The notes: generated from the sequence alone by a model not told the origin. A stretch of 64,000 bases of DNA from Kibdelosporangium sp040675465 (GCF_040675465.1 NZ_JBFAPA010000004.1:372001-436000), one strand, 5' to 3'. Counted from the first letter of the stretch, positions 17,532-25,845 are shown. Made by a program: numbers and translations.

Positions 17532-17578
17532 ATCTACGTTGTAGGTAACCACGCCGAAGATAAACCTACGATGTAGGT
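17532..17578. promoter_or_regulatory. Twin TetR operators
   Basis: ACCTACgatGTAGGT at 17564-17578 is a perfect 15-bp dyad; ATCTACgttGTAGGT at 17532-17546 is the same with one mismatch. Their starts are 32 bp apart, about three helical turns. They occupy the 75-base gap between the MBL hydrolase and TetR genes, the classical place for a divergently acting TetR repressor. Confidence 0.8.
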
Positions 17579-17590
17579 AAGACAAGCCCT

Positions 17591-18298
17591 ATGCTGATCC
17601 ACATGACCTCATCGCCCCCCGCCGCACCCCGTCGCGGCCGACCGCCGCGCGGTGCGGCGCCGGGCCTGTCGCGGCAGCGGGTGCTCGACGAGGCGCTGGC
17701 CCTCGTCGACGACGAAGGCATCGGCGAGGTGAGCATGCGCAAGCTCGCGCGACGGCTCGGCGTCGACCCGATGAGCCTGTACAACCACGTGGACAACAAG
17801 GACGCGATCCTCGACGGCATCACCGAACTCGTGCTGGCCTCGACCGAGTTCCCCGCGCCGACCGGCGACCTGCGCGCCGATCTGCTGGAGATGGCCCGCG
17901 TGTTCCGGCGCACCATGCTCAACCACCCGCGGGCGGCACCGCTGGTCCTGACCCGCCAGCTCGCCTCGTCACAAGCCTTGGCGCCCACCGAGATCGTCCT
18001 CGACCGGCTGTGCACCGCGGGTCTGCCCATGGCCGACGCGGTGCACGCGCTGCGTGCCGTCCTCGCTTTCCTGATGGGGACGCTGATGCGTGAGGTGAAC
18101 GCCGGTCCCACGTTCGGCACCGGCAACCCGCAGGCGATCGAGGCCCGCCGCACCGAACTGGCCGAGTCCGGCCTGCCGACCGTCTCGGCGGCGGCCCCCT
18201 ATCTCGCCGTCTGCGACCACGAAGCCGAGTTCGAGTTCGGCATGCGTGTCCTGCTGGAAGCCCTCGACGCCGAACTCGCCCGCACGGAGGCCCGATGA
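17591..18298 (+). CDS. TetR-family repressor (TetR_C-like)
   Basis: 235 residues from ATG 17591; an ATG at 17603 is an alternative start, and neither has a strong ribosome site. The N-terminal HTH is RQRVLDEALALVDDEGIGEVSMRKLARRLGVDPMSLYNHVDNKDAILDGI. The C-terminal part (FRRTMLNHPRAAPLVLTRQLASS, ALRAVLAFLMGTLMREV) fits the tetracycline-repressor-type ligand domain. It overlaps the P450 gene by ATGA. It probably represses its own operon and the divergent MBL-SnoaL operon through the twin palindromes, until a small ligand binds. Confidence 0.88.
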   Translation: MLIHMTSSPPAAPRRGRPPRGAAPGLSRQRVLDEALALVDDEGIGEVSMRKLARRLGVDPMSLYNHVDNKDAILDGITELVLASTEFPAPTGDLRADLLEMARVFRRTMLNHPRAAPLVLTRQLASSQALAPTEIVLDRLCTAGLPMADAVHALRAVLAFLMGTLMREVNAGPTFGTGNPQAIEARRTELAESGLPTVSAAAPYLAVCDHEAEFEFGMRVLLEALDAELARTEAR

Positions 18299-19608
18299 AG
18301 TCACGACTGCTCGACCAGGCCGGTGACCACGTCAAACCCGTCATGCGCTGGGGCATCAACCACGCCCTGCCTCGCGCGGTGTTACGCGTGGCCGCGCGCA
18401 CAGGCGACCTGCAAGGCCGGATGGCCATCGAAGCGACCACGAACACCGACCTGACCGGCCTGTTCGAGGACATCCGGTCCCGCGGTCCGGTGGCCACCAC
18501 CAGGATCGGCCACATCACCACCTCGCACGCGACCGTCAAGGACATCCTGACCAGCGACGCCTTCCAGGCGGCCCGGCTGCGACCGGGCAACGGCCTGCTC
18601 GGCCGGCTGGCGACCTGGTCGGCCACCGATCAGCTGCATCCCGCCCAGCCGCCGTCGCTGTTGGTCAGCGAACCACCGGAGCACACCCGGTACCGCAAAC
18701 TGGTCACGCGCGTGTTCACCGCCCGCTCGGTCGAGCAACTGCGGCAACGCACCCAGGACATCGCCGACGAACTGCTCGACAGCCTCGACCCCAGCGAACC
18801 GGTCGATCTGCTCGACGCCTACTGCGGCCTGCTGCCCGTCACGGTGATCAGCGAGATCCTCGGTGTCCCACCGGAAGAACGCGCGACCGTGCTCGCCCTC
18901 GGCGAGGCCGCCGCACCCAGCCTCGACCTTGGCTTGTCGTGGAAGACCTTCCGCACTGTCGAGTCCACATTGGCCGCGTTCGACTCCTGGCTCAGCCGCC
19001 ACCTCGACACCCTGCGCGCCAACCCCGGTGACAACCTGCTGAGCAAGCTGATCGCCGCGCGCGAGGACGGCGTCGGGCTGACCGAACGGGAGCTCAAGGC
19101 CACCGCGGGCCTGGTCTTGGCGGCCGGGTTCGAGACCACCGTCAACCTGCTCGGCAACGGCATCGCGCTGCTGGCCCGGCACCCGGACCAGCTGCGCACG
19201 CTGCACGAGCAGCCCGAACTGTGGAGCAACACCGTCGAGGAGGTCCTGCGGTTCGACCCGCCGGTCCTGCTCACCGGCCGGATGTGTGTGCGCGACACCG
19301 AGATCCGGGGCGTCACCATCCGCCGCGGCGCCCTGGTCACCACCGTTCTGGCCGGCGCCAACCGCGACCCGGAGATCTTCGACGATCCGTCCGTGTTCGA
19401 CGTCAGCCGGGCGAACGCACGCGACCACGTCTCGTTCAGCGCCGGGCGGCACTACTGCCTCGGCGCCTCCCTGGCGAAGATGGAAGGCGAGATCGGCCTG
19501 CGCGCGATCTTCCAGCGTTTCCCGGACCTGCGGCTGTTGCCGGGCGCGCACCGGCGATCGACCCGGATCCTGCGCGGGTTCGAGCGCCTGCCCGTGGCGC
19601 TTGGCTGA
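18295..19608 (+). CDS. Cytochrome P450
   Basis: 437 residues with all core P450 features: the I-helix AGFETT (277-282), the ExxR motif in EEVLRFDPPV, and the heme-binding loop FSAGRHYCLGASLAKME with ligand Cys388. HTRYRKLVTRVFTARSVEQL is the typical C-helix segment. It is a soluble bacterial class I enzyme that needs ferredoxin and reductase partners, none of which are nearby. The start overlaps the TetR stop (ATGA). A TTA codon lies at 18382-18384. Being locked to a TetR regulator suggests inducible detoxification or tailoring; the substrate is unknown. Confidence 0.92.
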   Translation: MKSRLLDQAGDHVKPVMRWGINHALPRAVLRVAARTGDLQGRMAIEATTNTDLTGLFEDIRSRGPVATTRIGHITTSHATVKDILTSDAFQAARLRPGNGLLGRLATWSATDQLHPAQPPSLLVSEPPEHTRYRKLVTRVFTARSVEQLRQRTQDIADELLDSLDPSEPVDLLDAYCGLLPVTVISEILGVPPEERATVLALGEAAAPSLDLGLSWKTFRTVESTLAAFDSWLSRHLDTLRANPGDNLLSKLIAAREDGVGLTERELKATAGLVLAAGFETTVNLLGNGIALLARHPDQLRTLHEQPELWSNTVEEVLRFDPPVLLTGRMCVRDTEIRGVTIRRGALVTTVLAGANRDPEIFDDPSVFDVSRANARDHVSFSAGRHYCLGASLAKMEGEIGLRAIFQRFPDLRLLPGAHRRSTRILRGFERLPVALG

Positions 19609-20460
19609 TCACACCGGTTCCGGCAGGTCCAGCTTGGCAAGCGTGGCCGGGTTGGCCACCGCCAGCATGCGGACGATCCGGTTGTCGACCACGGTGAACG
19701 CCAGGACCGACAGCGGTGTGCCGTCGGGACGCCACGCCACGATCCCGGGCAGGCCGTTGACGAGCACCTCCCGCACACCCATGACCCCGCCGCTGGACAG
19801 CCGCACGTTCGGGGCGACTTTCGTCGCGCCCAGGAGGATGACCTCGCCGCCAGGGGTGTCGATGGTCAGTTTCACGTCGGGGTGCAGGATCTGCAGCAGG
19901 CTCTCGAAGTCGCCGTCCCGGGCCGCCGCCAGGAACGCCCGGACCACCTCGCGCTGTTGAGGTCCGGCCGTCGTCGGTTGCCCAGGCGCCTGGACTTTGC
20001 GGCGGGCGCGGCTGGCCAGCATCTTGGTGGCACCGGTGGACTTGCCGAGGATCTGGCCGATCTCGTCGAACGGCACCGCGAACAAGTCGTGCAGCACGAA
20101 CGCCAGCCGCTCACTCGGTCCCAGCGACTCCAGGACGACCAACAGCGCCAGCCCGACCGAGTCGGCCAGCGCCGCGGTCTCCTCGGGCACGGGACCGTCG
20201 TCGACCGTCACCACGAGCTCGTCGTAGGACACCTGGGGATGAGTCTGGCGTGATCGCAGCACGTCGAGGCTGATCCGGCCGACCACAGTGGTCAGCCAGC
20301 CGGCGAGGTTGTGGATGGTGTCCGTGTCCTGGCGGGTGAGCCGCAGCCAGGCCTCCTGGACCACGTCCTCGGCGTCGGCGTGCGAGCCGAGCATGCGGTA
20401 GGCGACCGCACGCAGCCGGTCGCGCTGGGCCTCGAACACCTCGGCTATCGGGTCGGACAT
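19609..20460 (-). CDS. ECF sigma factor with SnoaL-like extension (SigJ/ECF41-like)
   Basis: 283 residues from ATG 20460, preceded by GAGGAAGG. Region 2 is RLRAVAYRMLGSHADAEDVVQEAWLRL, region 4 is LGPSERLAFVLHDLFAVPFDEIGQILGKSTGATKMLASRARRKV, and a SnoaL-like domain follows (VVRAFLAAARDGDFESLLQILHPDVKLTID). This is the SigJ/ECF41 layout. ECF41 genes typically neighbour carboxymuconolactone decarboxylase, oxidoreductase or epimerase genes, and an AhpD/CMD-type gene lies divergently 84 bases away, supporting the assignment. Its stop abuts the convergent P450 stop. Confidence 0.87.
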   Translation of the reverse strand: MSDPIAEVFEAQRDRLRAVAYRMLGSHADAEDVVQEAWLRLTRQDTDTIHNLAGWLTTVVGRISLDVLRSRQTHPQVSYDELVVTVDDGPVPEETAALADSVGLALLVVLESLGPSERLAFVLHDLFAVPFDEIGQILGKSTGATKMLASRARRKVQAPGQPTTAGPQQREVVRAFLAAARDGDFESLLQILHPDVKLTIDTPGGEVILLGATKVAPNVRLSSGGVMGVREVLVNGLPGIVAWRPDGTPLSVLAFTVVDNRIVRMLAVANPATLAKLDLPEPV

Positions 20461-20544
20461 GGTGGTTACCTTCCTCGGTTCGGCTTCGTCGTGGGTGATG
20501 ACGGGCCCGGAGGGGCACAGGTAACCGATGAAGGAGCATGACCG

Positions 20545-20997
20545 GTGGAAGCACGCATCACAGCGAGCAAGCCGAACCCCGATGTGATCACCGCGATCCA
20601 GCATCTCACCAAAGCCATCAACGCGGGCGGCGCCGACCCGCTGCTGCTGTCGCTGGTCCATCTGCGCGCGAGCCAGATCAACGGCTGCAGCCCGTGCGTC
20701 TACGGCGGGGTCGCCTCAGCGAAGAAGCAGGGCGAGACCGACGAACGCCTGCACAACGTGGTCACCTGGCGCGAGACCCCGTTCTTCACCGAGCCGGAGC
20801 GTGCGGCTCTCGCGTTGACCGAGGCCGCTACGCGCATCCAGGACGGCTCACCCGGCGTCACCGACGAGATCTGGGCGGACGCGGCGAAGCATTTCACCGA
20901 GGACCAGCTGAGCGCGATCATCCTGGAGATCGCGATGACCAACTTCTTCAACCGCATCAACCGCGCAACCCTGCAGCAGGCCGGCAAGAGCTGGTGA
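20545..20997 (+). CDS. Carboxymuconolactone decarboxylase / AhpD-like protein
   Basis: 150 residues from GTG 20545 with AAGGAG eight bases upstream. LVHLRASQINGCSPCVYGGVASAKKQGETDERLHNV and the helical C-terminus (ALALTEAATRI, EIAMTNFFNRINRATL) are typical of AhpD-like proteins. The CxxC pair is C48 and C51, but the histidine normally four residues after the second Cys is Gly55, so the usual proton relay appears incomplete. It is the expected ECF41 target gene and is divergent from that sigma factor. Confidence 0.88.
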   Translation: MEARITASKPNPDVITAIQHLTKAINAGGADPLLLSLVHLRASQINGCSPCVYGGVASAKKQGETDERLHNVVTWRETPFFTEPERAALALTEAATRIQDGSPGVTDEIWADAAKHFTEDQLSAIILEIAMTNFFNRINRATLQQAGKSW

Positions 20998-21040
20998 TCC
21001 GGCGGGGCGTCATCCCCGATGGCGCCCCGTTCCCCTGTCC

Positions 21041-21475
21041 TCAGTCGAGGCAGAACTCGTTGCCCTCGATGTCCTGCATCAGCAGGCACGACTCGTTGAA
21101 GCCGTCGGCGACCAGGAGCCGCACCCGGGTGGCGCCGAGCGCGACCAGCCGGGCGCACTCGGCCTCGAGCCTGGCGATGCGCTGTTCACCCACGAGCCCG
21201 GTGGCGACCCGCACATCGAGGTGCACCCGGTTCTTGACCACCTTGCTCTCGGGAACGCGCTGGAAGAACAGCCGCGGGCCCACACCGGTGGGGTCACTGC
21301 AGGCGAACGCCGAACCCCGACGCTCGGCCGGCAGTGAGTGGTCGAAATCGCCCCAGCTGGCGAATCCCTTCGGTGGCGGCGGCACGACGTAGCCCAGTAC
21401 TTCGCACCAGAAACGAGCGACCCGCTCAGGTTCCGCACAGTCGAACGTGACCTGGAAATGATTGACCGACGCCAT
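21041..21475 (-). CDS. VOC (glyoxalase-like) family protein
   Basis: 144 residues that read as one VOC module of the Glyoxalase_6 type: VNHFQVTFDCAEPERVARFWCEVLGYVVPPPPKGFASW at the start, RLFFQRVPESKVVKNRVHLDVRVA in the middle, and CLLMQDIEGNEFCLD at the end with the final metal-site Glu. Such proteins bind or transform small molecules; the ligand is unknown. It is followed and preceded by genes of other kinds, so no operon role is evident. Confidence 0.83.
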   Translation of the reverse strand: MASVNHFQVTFDCAEPERVARFWCEVLGYVVPPPPKGFASWGDFDHSLPAERRGSAFACSDPTGVGPRLFFQRVPESKVVKNRVHLDVRVATGLVGEQRIARLEAECARLVALGATRVRLLVADGFNESCLLMQDIEGNEFCLD

Positions 21476-21535
21476 TGATCAATCCTAGTGACGCGAGGCG
21501 TTCATTCCTGAGTGGATCCCCGTGCCGTGCCGTCG

Positions 21536-22444
21536 TCACGTGAGGGTGCCGCTGACGTAGCGCATGTCGCCCATGCGCAGGTCGTCGTCCGCCATGGGCG
21601 GCAGGTTGTTGGCGGCGAGCAGCTCGCGGATGGTGCTTCCGGTCAGCGTCCAGCCGAGGCCGGTCAGGTAGGGAGCGGCTTCGTTGCGCTCGCCGAAGTA
21701 CCGCGCCTTCACCATGTCGGTGTCGAAGTTCTGGGTCCGCCAGTGGTCGGAGATGCGGTTGAGGCGTTGCTTCGTCTTCTCCTCGTCGCCCGGCCGCGGG
21801 TTGGGCCGGTTCTCGGTGGCCACCCGGCTGCCCGGCGCGCTGAGCTCGGTGATGGTGTCCAGCAGCCGGTCCTGCGCCTCGGGTGGCAGGTAGCCCAGCA
21901 GGCCTTCGGCGCTCCACGCGGTGGGCCGCGCCGGGTCGAACCCGGCGGCGCGCAGCACGGCGGGCCAGTCGTCGCGCAGGTCGACCGCGGCCACTCGCCG
22001 CTCAGCGGTGGGCGCGGCGCCCAACTCCGCGAGCGTGCGGGTCTTGAACTCGATGACCTGCGGCTGGTCGAGTTCGTACACCACGGTCCCAGTCGGCCAG
22101 GGCAGCCGGTACGCGCGGGAATCCAGTCCCGAAGCCAGGATCACGGCCTGCGTGATGCCCGCGCCGGTCGCGTCGAGGAAGAACTCGTCGTAGAACTTGG
22201 TGCGGATCTTGGCGATGTCGATCCACACCTGCCCGACCTCCTCGCCGGGCGGTGTTTCGCCACTGGCCAGCCGGGTGAGCAGGTCGATGCCGACCGCCCG
22301 GACGAGCGGTTCGGCGAACGGGTCGTCGATGAGCGAAGGATCCGTGCGGGTCGCGATCGCCCGGGCCGCCGCGGCCATGGTGGCGGTCGCGCCGACGCTG
22401 GACGCCAGGTCCCAGGTGTCCCCGTCGTACCTGGTCGAAGCCAT
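21536..22444 (-). CDS. Class I SAM-dependent methyltransferase (LCMT/TIGR00027-like)
   Basis: 302 residues from ATG 22444 with GGAAGGACAGGG upstream. It matches the actinobacterial family related to leucine carboxyl methyltransferases: YDGDTWDLASSVGATATMAAAARAIATR, FLDATGAGITQAVILASGLDSRAYRLPWPTGTVVYELDQPQVIEFK with the SAM-binding region, then AEGLLGYLPPEAQDRLLD and ATENRPNPR. Many paralogues occur in mycobacteria and relatives and their substrates are mostly unknown. The next gene upstream on the same strand (deazaflavin reductase) ends 23 bases away, so they are probably co-transcribed. Confidence 0.88.
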   Translation of the reverse strand: MASTRYDGDTWDLASSVGATATMAAAARAIATRTDPSLIDDPFAEPLVRAVGIDLLTRLASGETPPGEEVGQVWIDIAKIRTKFYDEFFLDATGAGITQAVILASGLDSRAYRLPWPTGTVVYELDQPQVIEFKTRTLAELGAAPTAERRVAAVDLRDDWPAVLRAAGFDPARPTAWSAEGLLGYLPPEAQDRLLDTITELSAPGSRVATENRPNPRPGDEEKTKQRLNRISDHWRTQNFDTDMVKARYFGERNEAAPYLTGLGWTLTGSTIRELLAANNLPPMADDDLRMGDMRYVSGTLT

Positions 22445-22467
22445 GCTCTGCCCTGTCCTTCCGGGGG

Positions 22468-22914
22468 TCAGTCCTGCGGGGTGAGCAGGACGATCGGGAT
22501 TTCGCGGTCGGTCTTCTGGGCGTACTCGTTGTACAGCGGGAAGATGGCCGCCATCTGGGGCCAGAGAGTCTCGCGCTCGGCCGGGGTGGCGACCCGGGCG
22601 CGGGCGGTCAACCGCCGGGTGCCGACCTGAACGCCGACGCTCGGGTCCGCCAGGAGGTTGTTGAACCACGCCGGATCCTCGTCAGCGCCGCCCTTGGAGG
22701 CCACGACGACGAAGTCGTCGCCCGAGGTGCCGTAGATCAGGCAGGTGCGGCGTGGCAGGCCGGTTTTGCGCCCGGTCGTGGCGAGCACGAGGGTGTACAC
22801 ACCGTTGGATTCGTGTCCCTCGGTTCCGCCTGAGGCCAGATACTTGTGGGTGTGTTCGGCGACCCAGTCGGTGGGGGAGTCGGTGGCGCGGTCGAGGTCA
22901 TCGGCGACGGCCAT
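22468..22914 (-). CDS. Deazaflavin (F420)-dependent nitroreductase-family protein (Ddn-like)
   Basis: 148 residues. The Ddn/FDOR-A pattern is clear: HKYLASGGTEGHESNGVYTLVLATTGRKTGLPRRTCLIYGTSGDDFVVVASKGGADEDPAWFNNLLADPSVGVQVG, then AERETLWPQMAAIFPLYNEYAQKTDREIPIVLL. These small split-barrel enzymes use reduced F420 to reduce enones or nitro compounds, such as pretomanid activation by Ddn in mycobacteria. The gene lies between a methyltransferase and a VOC gene, all on the minus strand with gaps of 23 and 24 bases, which indicates an operon. Confidence 0.9.
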   Translation of the reverse strand: MAVADDLDRATDSPTDWVAEHTHKYLASGGTEGHESNGVYTLVLATTGRKTGLPRRTCLIYGTSGDDFVVVASKGGADEDPAWFNNLLADPSVGVQVGTRRLTARARVATPAERETLWPQMAAIFPLYNEYAQKTDREIPIVLLTPQD

Positions 22915-22938
22915 GTCAGCGGTCCTTTCTCGTGCGGT

Positions 22939-23376
22939 TCAGTTGATCTTCTCGGCCAGGGCGACGATGAGGCCCTCGGGACCGCGGATATAAGCGAGCT
23001 GGTAGCTGTCCCCGTACCGCACCAGGTCGCCGATGAGTTCCGCGCCACGGCTGCGCAGCCGGGCAATGACGCCCTCGATGTCCTTGACGTCGAACATGAT
23101 GCGACGGATACCGAAGGCGTTGACCGGGGCGTTCGCCTCACCGGCGGTGGCCTGCGGGCTGCGGAACTTCATCAGCTCGAGCCGTCCGTGGCCGTCCGGG
23201 GTCCGCACCACCGCCATGTCGCAGCGAACACCGTCGAGCGCGACGAGGCGGTCCACATCCGGTCCTTCGACCGACGCCTCACCCTCCAGCTCCAGGCCCA
23301 GCTCAACGAAGAACGCGACCGCACCAGCGAGGTCGTCGACCACGATGCCGACGTTGTCCATCCGCTGGATCGTCAT
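22939..23376 (-). CDS. VOC (glyoxalase/bleomycin-resistance fold) protein
   Basis: 145 residues from ATG 23376, preceded by GGGAGGAAACC. MDNVGIVVDDLAGAVAFFVELGLELEGEA and IRRIMFDVKDIEGVIARLRSRGAELIGDLVRYGDSYQLAYIRGPEGLIVALAEKI are the paired beta-alpha-beta-beta-beta modules of the VOC superfamily, with the closing Glu less typical. It is the first gene of a short minus-strand group with the deazaflavin reductase and methyltransferase. The three may process one substrate (inference). Confidence 0.85.
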   Translation of the reverse strand: MTIQRMDNVGIVVDDLAGAVAFFVELGLELEGEASVEGPDVDRLVALDGVRCDMAVVRTPDGHGRLELMKFRSPQATAGEANAPVNAFGIRRIMFDVKDIEGVIARLRSRGAELIGDLVRYGDSYQLAYIRGPEGLIVALAEKIN

Positions 23377-23494
23377 GGTTTCCTCCCACGTCGCGCGGCT
23401 CTCGTGGCCGCTCGTGCCCCTGGGACGGAGCCGGCGCCGCGTTCTCGACAACCCCCGGCCGCGATGCCCTGGTATGCCAGCTACCAGGGCATGA

Positions 23495-24454
23495 TCAGCG
23501 ACTCCGCACAGTACTGCCCGGCCTGTCGGCTGGACGAAGTACCCGCCGTACGGCGTCACGGAGCCACTGGTGGGCTCCGTCGGCGGTGTGGCGCGGGTGC
23601 CAGGCCATGCCGATCGTCAGTGGTGGCAACGGAAGCGGGATGTCCAGCAGGCGCAGTTCCAGTGCGTGTGCCATGTCGCTGAGTGGTGCGGGTGGCTGGC
23701 CTGGCAGCGCGGTCGGCACCAGGCAGACGACGTCGCTGGCTGCGGCCAGTGCCATGGCCGCGAGGTGGCTGGGCAGGACGACGCTGACCCGCCGGGTGAG
23801 CCCGTGCTCGGCCAAGGCCATGTCCATCGGGCCGGTGAAGCGTCCCCGGCGGCTGACCGCCACGTGCTCGGCCGCGGCCAGTCCCGCGGGTGTCAGGGTT
23901 CCTTCGGTGAGCGGGTGCCCGGCCCGGACGCCGGCTGCCATCCGCAGGGTGATCAGCTCTTCGACCTGGGTCTCCGGGTCGACGTGGTCGATGGCCCCGA
24001 TCTCCAGGTCGACCCGGCCCTCACGCAGCGCGGGGCCCGCCTCCCACTCTTCGGCCAGCACCCGCAGCGTGACGCCCGGGGCCTGCTGCCGGGCCAGTTC
24101 GAGCAGACCGGGCGCCAACGCCGCACCGACCAGGTCCGCGGTCTGGACGGTGAAGGTGCGTCGCACGACAGCGAGGTCGATCCCGCCGCTGGGCGAGAGC
24201 AATGCTTCCAGCCTCCGAACCACCGCTGCGGCCTCGTCTCGTATGGCCTCGGCGCGGGGTGTGGGCACCAGTGCCTGTCCGGCCCGCACCAGGAGTGGAT
24301 CTTGGAGCAGGCGACGCAGCCGGGCGAGGGTGCGGCTCATCGCCGCGGGGGAGGTGTGCAGCCGCGCGGCGGCACGGGTGACGCTCTGCTCGGCCAGCAG
24401 GGCGTCGAGGGCGACGGCGAGGTTGGCATCGAGGTTCGGAAGTGGCGTGCTCAC
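23495..24454 (-). CDS. LysR-family transcriptional regulator
   Basis: 319 residues from GTG 24454. The N-terminal HTH is LDANLAVALDALLAEQSVTRAAARLHTSPAAMSRTLARLRRLLQDPLLVRAGQALVPTPRA, followed by a periplasmic-binding-type effector domain (RRTFTVQTADLVGAALAPGLLELARQQAPGVTLRVLAEE). It resembles NodD/PcpR-like members. It is divergent from the NmrA-like gene with 114 bases between. That layout is typical of a LysR protein that activates or represses the neighbouring gene. Confidence 0.88.
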   Translation of the reverse strand: MSTPLPNLDANLAVALDALLAEQSVTRAAARLHTSPAAMSRTLARLRRLLQDPLLVRAGQALVPTPRAEAIRDEAAAVVRRLEALLSPSGGIDLAVVRRTFTVQTADLVGAALAPGLLELARQQAPGVTLRVLAEEWEAGPALREGRVDLEIGAIDHVDPETQVEELITLRMAAGVRAGHPLTEGTLTPAGLAAAEHVAVSRRGRFTGPMDMALAEHGLTRRVSVVLPSHLAAMALAAASDVVCLVPTALPGQPPAPLSDMAHALELRLLDIPLPLPPLTIGMAWHPRHTADGAHQWLRDAVRRVLRPADRPGSTVRSR

Positions 24455-24568
24455 CTGCGTTATTCCGTTTCGAGCAATGATTGGATGCTGAAGTTCCCAT
24501 TGTGGCAAAGCTGCGGGCGTCGGCACGATCAAGTGGTCATACCGATTCACCACAGACCGCGAGGTTTC

Positions 24569-25474
24569 ATGATCGTCATTACCGCTCCCACCGGGAACAT
24601 CGGCCGACGGCTGCTATCACTGCTGGTCGAGGCCGCTCCCGCATGCGGAGAGAAGCTACGGGTCGTGGTTCGCGATCCGGCCCGGCTCCCTGACGCCGTG
24701 CGCGGCCGGGTCGAGGTGGTCACCGGCTCGCACGGCGACGCCGCGACCGTCGAGCGCGCCTTCACCGGGGCCGACGCCGTGTTCTGGCTCGTGCCGCCGG
24801 ACGGCTCGCTCACCCCCGACGAGGCGTACAGCGGCTTCACCCACCCAGCCGCGCAGGCCTTCGCCGCCCACGGCGTCAGCCACGTGGTCGGCGTCTCCGC
24901 GCTCGGCCGCGACAGCCCGCTGGCCGACCAGGCCGGGCTGGTCACCGCCTCCCTGGCCATGGACGACCTGATCGCCGGTTCCGGCGTCGCCTACCGCGCC
25001 CTGGCCAACCCCTCCTTCTTCGAGAACCTGCTCGAGGAGGCCGACTCGATCCGCTCGCGGGGCGTCTTCACCGACACCGTCGACCCGGACCGCGCGGCCC
25101 CGCTGGTGGCCGTCGCCGACATCGCCGCGACCGCGGCCGGGTTGCTGCTGGACCGCACGTGGACCGGCGTCGGCAGTGTTCCGGTTCTTGGCCCGCAGGA
25201 CCTGTCGCCCAACGATCTGGCTCGCATCATGACCGAGGAGCTGGGCCACCCGGTTCGCTATCAGCGGGAGTCGCTCGACGAGCTGCGGTCCACCATGCTC
25301 GGCTACGGCCTCAACGAGGCGTTCGTCGAGGGCATGGTCGAGATGAAGCGCGCCAAGGACCTGGGCTTGGACTCCGGCGTGGACCGTTCCCCGCGCACCG
25401 GCACCGGATTCGCGCAGTGGTGCGCGGACACCCTCAAGCCCGCCGTTCTCCCCGAGGCAGTGGATGCCCACTGA
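24569..25474 (+). CDS. NmrA-like NAD(P)-binding oxidoreductase
   Basis: 301 residues from ATG 24569 with GAGG five bases upstream. The Rossmann start MIVITAPTGNIGRRLLSLL carries the TGxxGxxG-like nucleotide loop; VVRDPARLPDAV, GADAVFWLVPP and VVGVSALGRDS follow, and the C-terminal domain (LARIMTEELGHPVRYQRESLDEL) matches atypical short-chain dehydrogenases of the NmrA/QOR2 type. The catalytic YxxxK is absent, as usual in this group. It is divergent from the LysR gene. A broken darcynin-like gene begins inside its last codons. Confidence 0.87.
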   Translation: MIVITAPTGNIGRRLLSLLVEAAPACGEKLRVVVRDPARLPDAVRGRVEVVTGSHGDAATVERAFTGADAVFWLVPPDGSLTPDEAYSGFTHPAAQAFAAHGVSHVVGVSALGRDSPLADQAGLVTASLAMDDLIAGSGVAYRALANPSFFENLLEEADSIRSRGVFTDTVDPDRAAPLVAVADIAATAAGLLLDRTWTGVGSVPVLGPQDLSPNDLARIMTEELGHPVRYQRESLDELRSTMLGYGLNEAFVEGMVEMKRAKDLGLDSGVDRSPRTGTGFAQWCADTLKPAVLPEAVDAH

Positions 25475-25610
25475 CCGTGCCGAGCCGCCCGTCACCGCGT
25501 TCATGCTGGTCAAGACCACCCCGAATGGCTGGCAATGACCGTCGAGGCCTTCACCACCCAAGTCCTGCCAGGCCCGCACCCACGGCGTCCGCTCCCGCTT
25601 CTACGACACA
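25464..25610 (+). pseudogene. Remnant of a darcynin-like small protein gene
   Basis: The ATG at 25464 overlaps the NmrA gene end and opens MPTDRAEPPVTAFMLVKTTP, but a stop follows. Shifting frame at 25523-25526 gives WLAMTVEAFTTQVLP, and another shift near 25570 gives ARTHGVRSRFYDT. Joined, these resemble my recollection of the darcynin family start (FMLVKTTPEWLALTV...GVRSRFYD). After 25610 the similarity ends. At least two indels plus loss of the C-terminal half mean that it is decayed. The family name is from memory; the frame breaks are visible directly. Confidence 0.55.
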
Positions 25611-25845
25611 CCGTCGTCGAGAACCTTCGGGGGAGAGGTTCGCTCCGGGACCTCGTCCGTCGGCGGGTCGCTCCGTGATCGGCGGCGCGCGCATCTCAAG
25701 CCGTCGTAGCTCTGCGTATGACTCGCCCCCGTGAAAAAGGCTTGATTTCCGAGGTCCAGCGACCCCAGTCGATTACGTCACGGTGACGATCTCCTAGTTT
25801 CCCGCCCTGGTCACGGGTCTGATCTCGCCTCGGCCGTCACTACCC
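25611..25845. other. Intergenic stretch with one dyad
   Basis: There is no convincing gene here. Codon structure fades after the darcynin remnant. The only clear signal is CGTCAC, G, GTGACG at 25776-25788, a perfect 13-bp dyad. GC content falls toward the palindrome cluster that follows. Confidence 0.4.
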
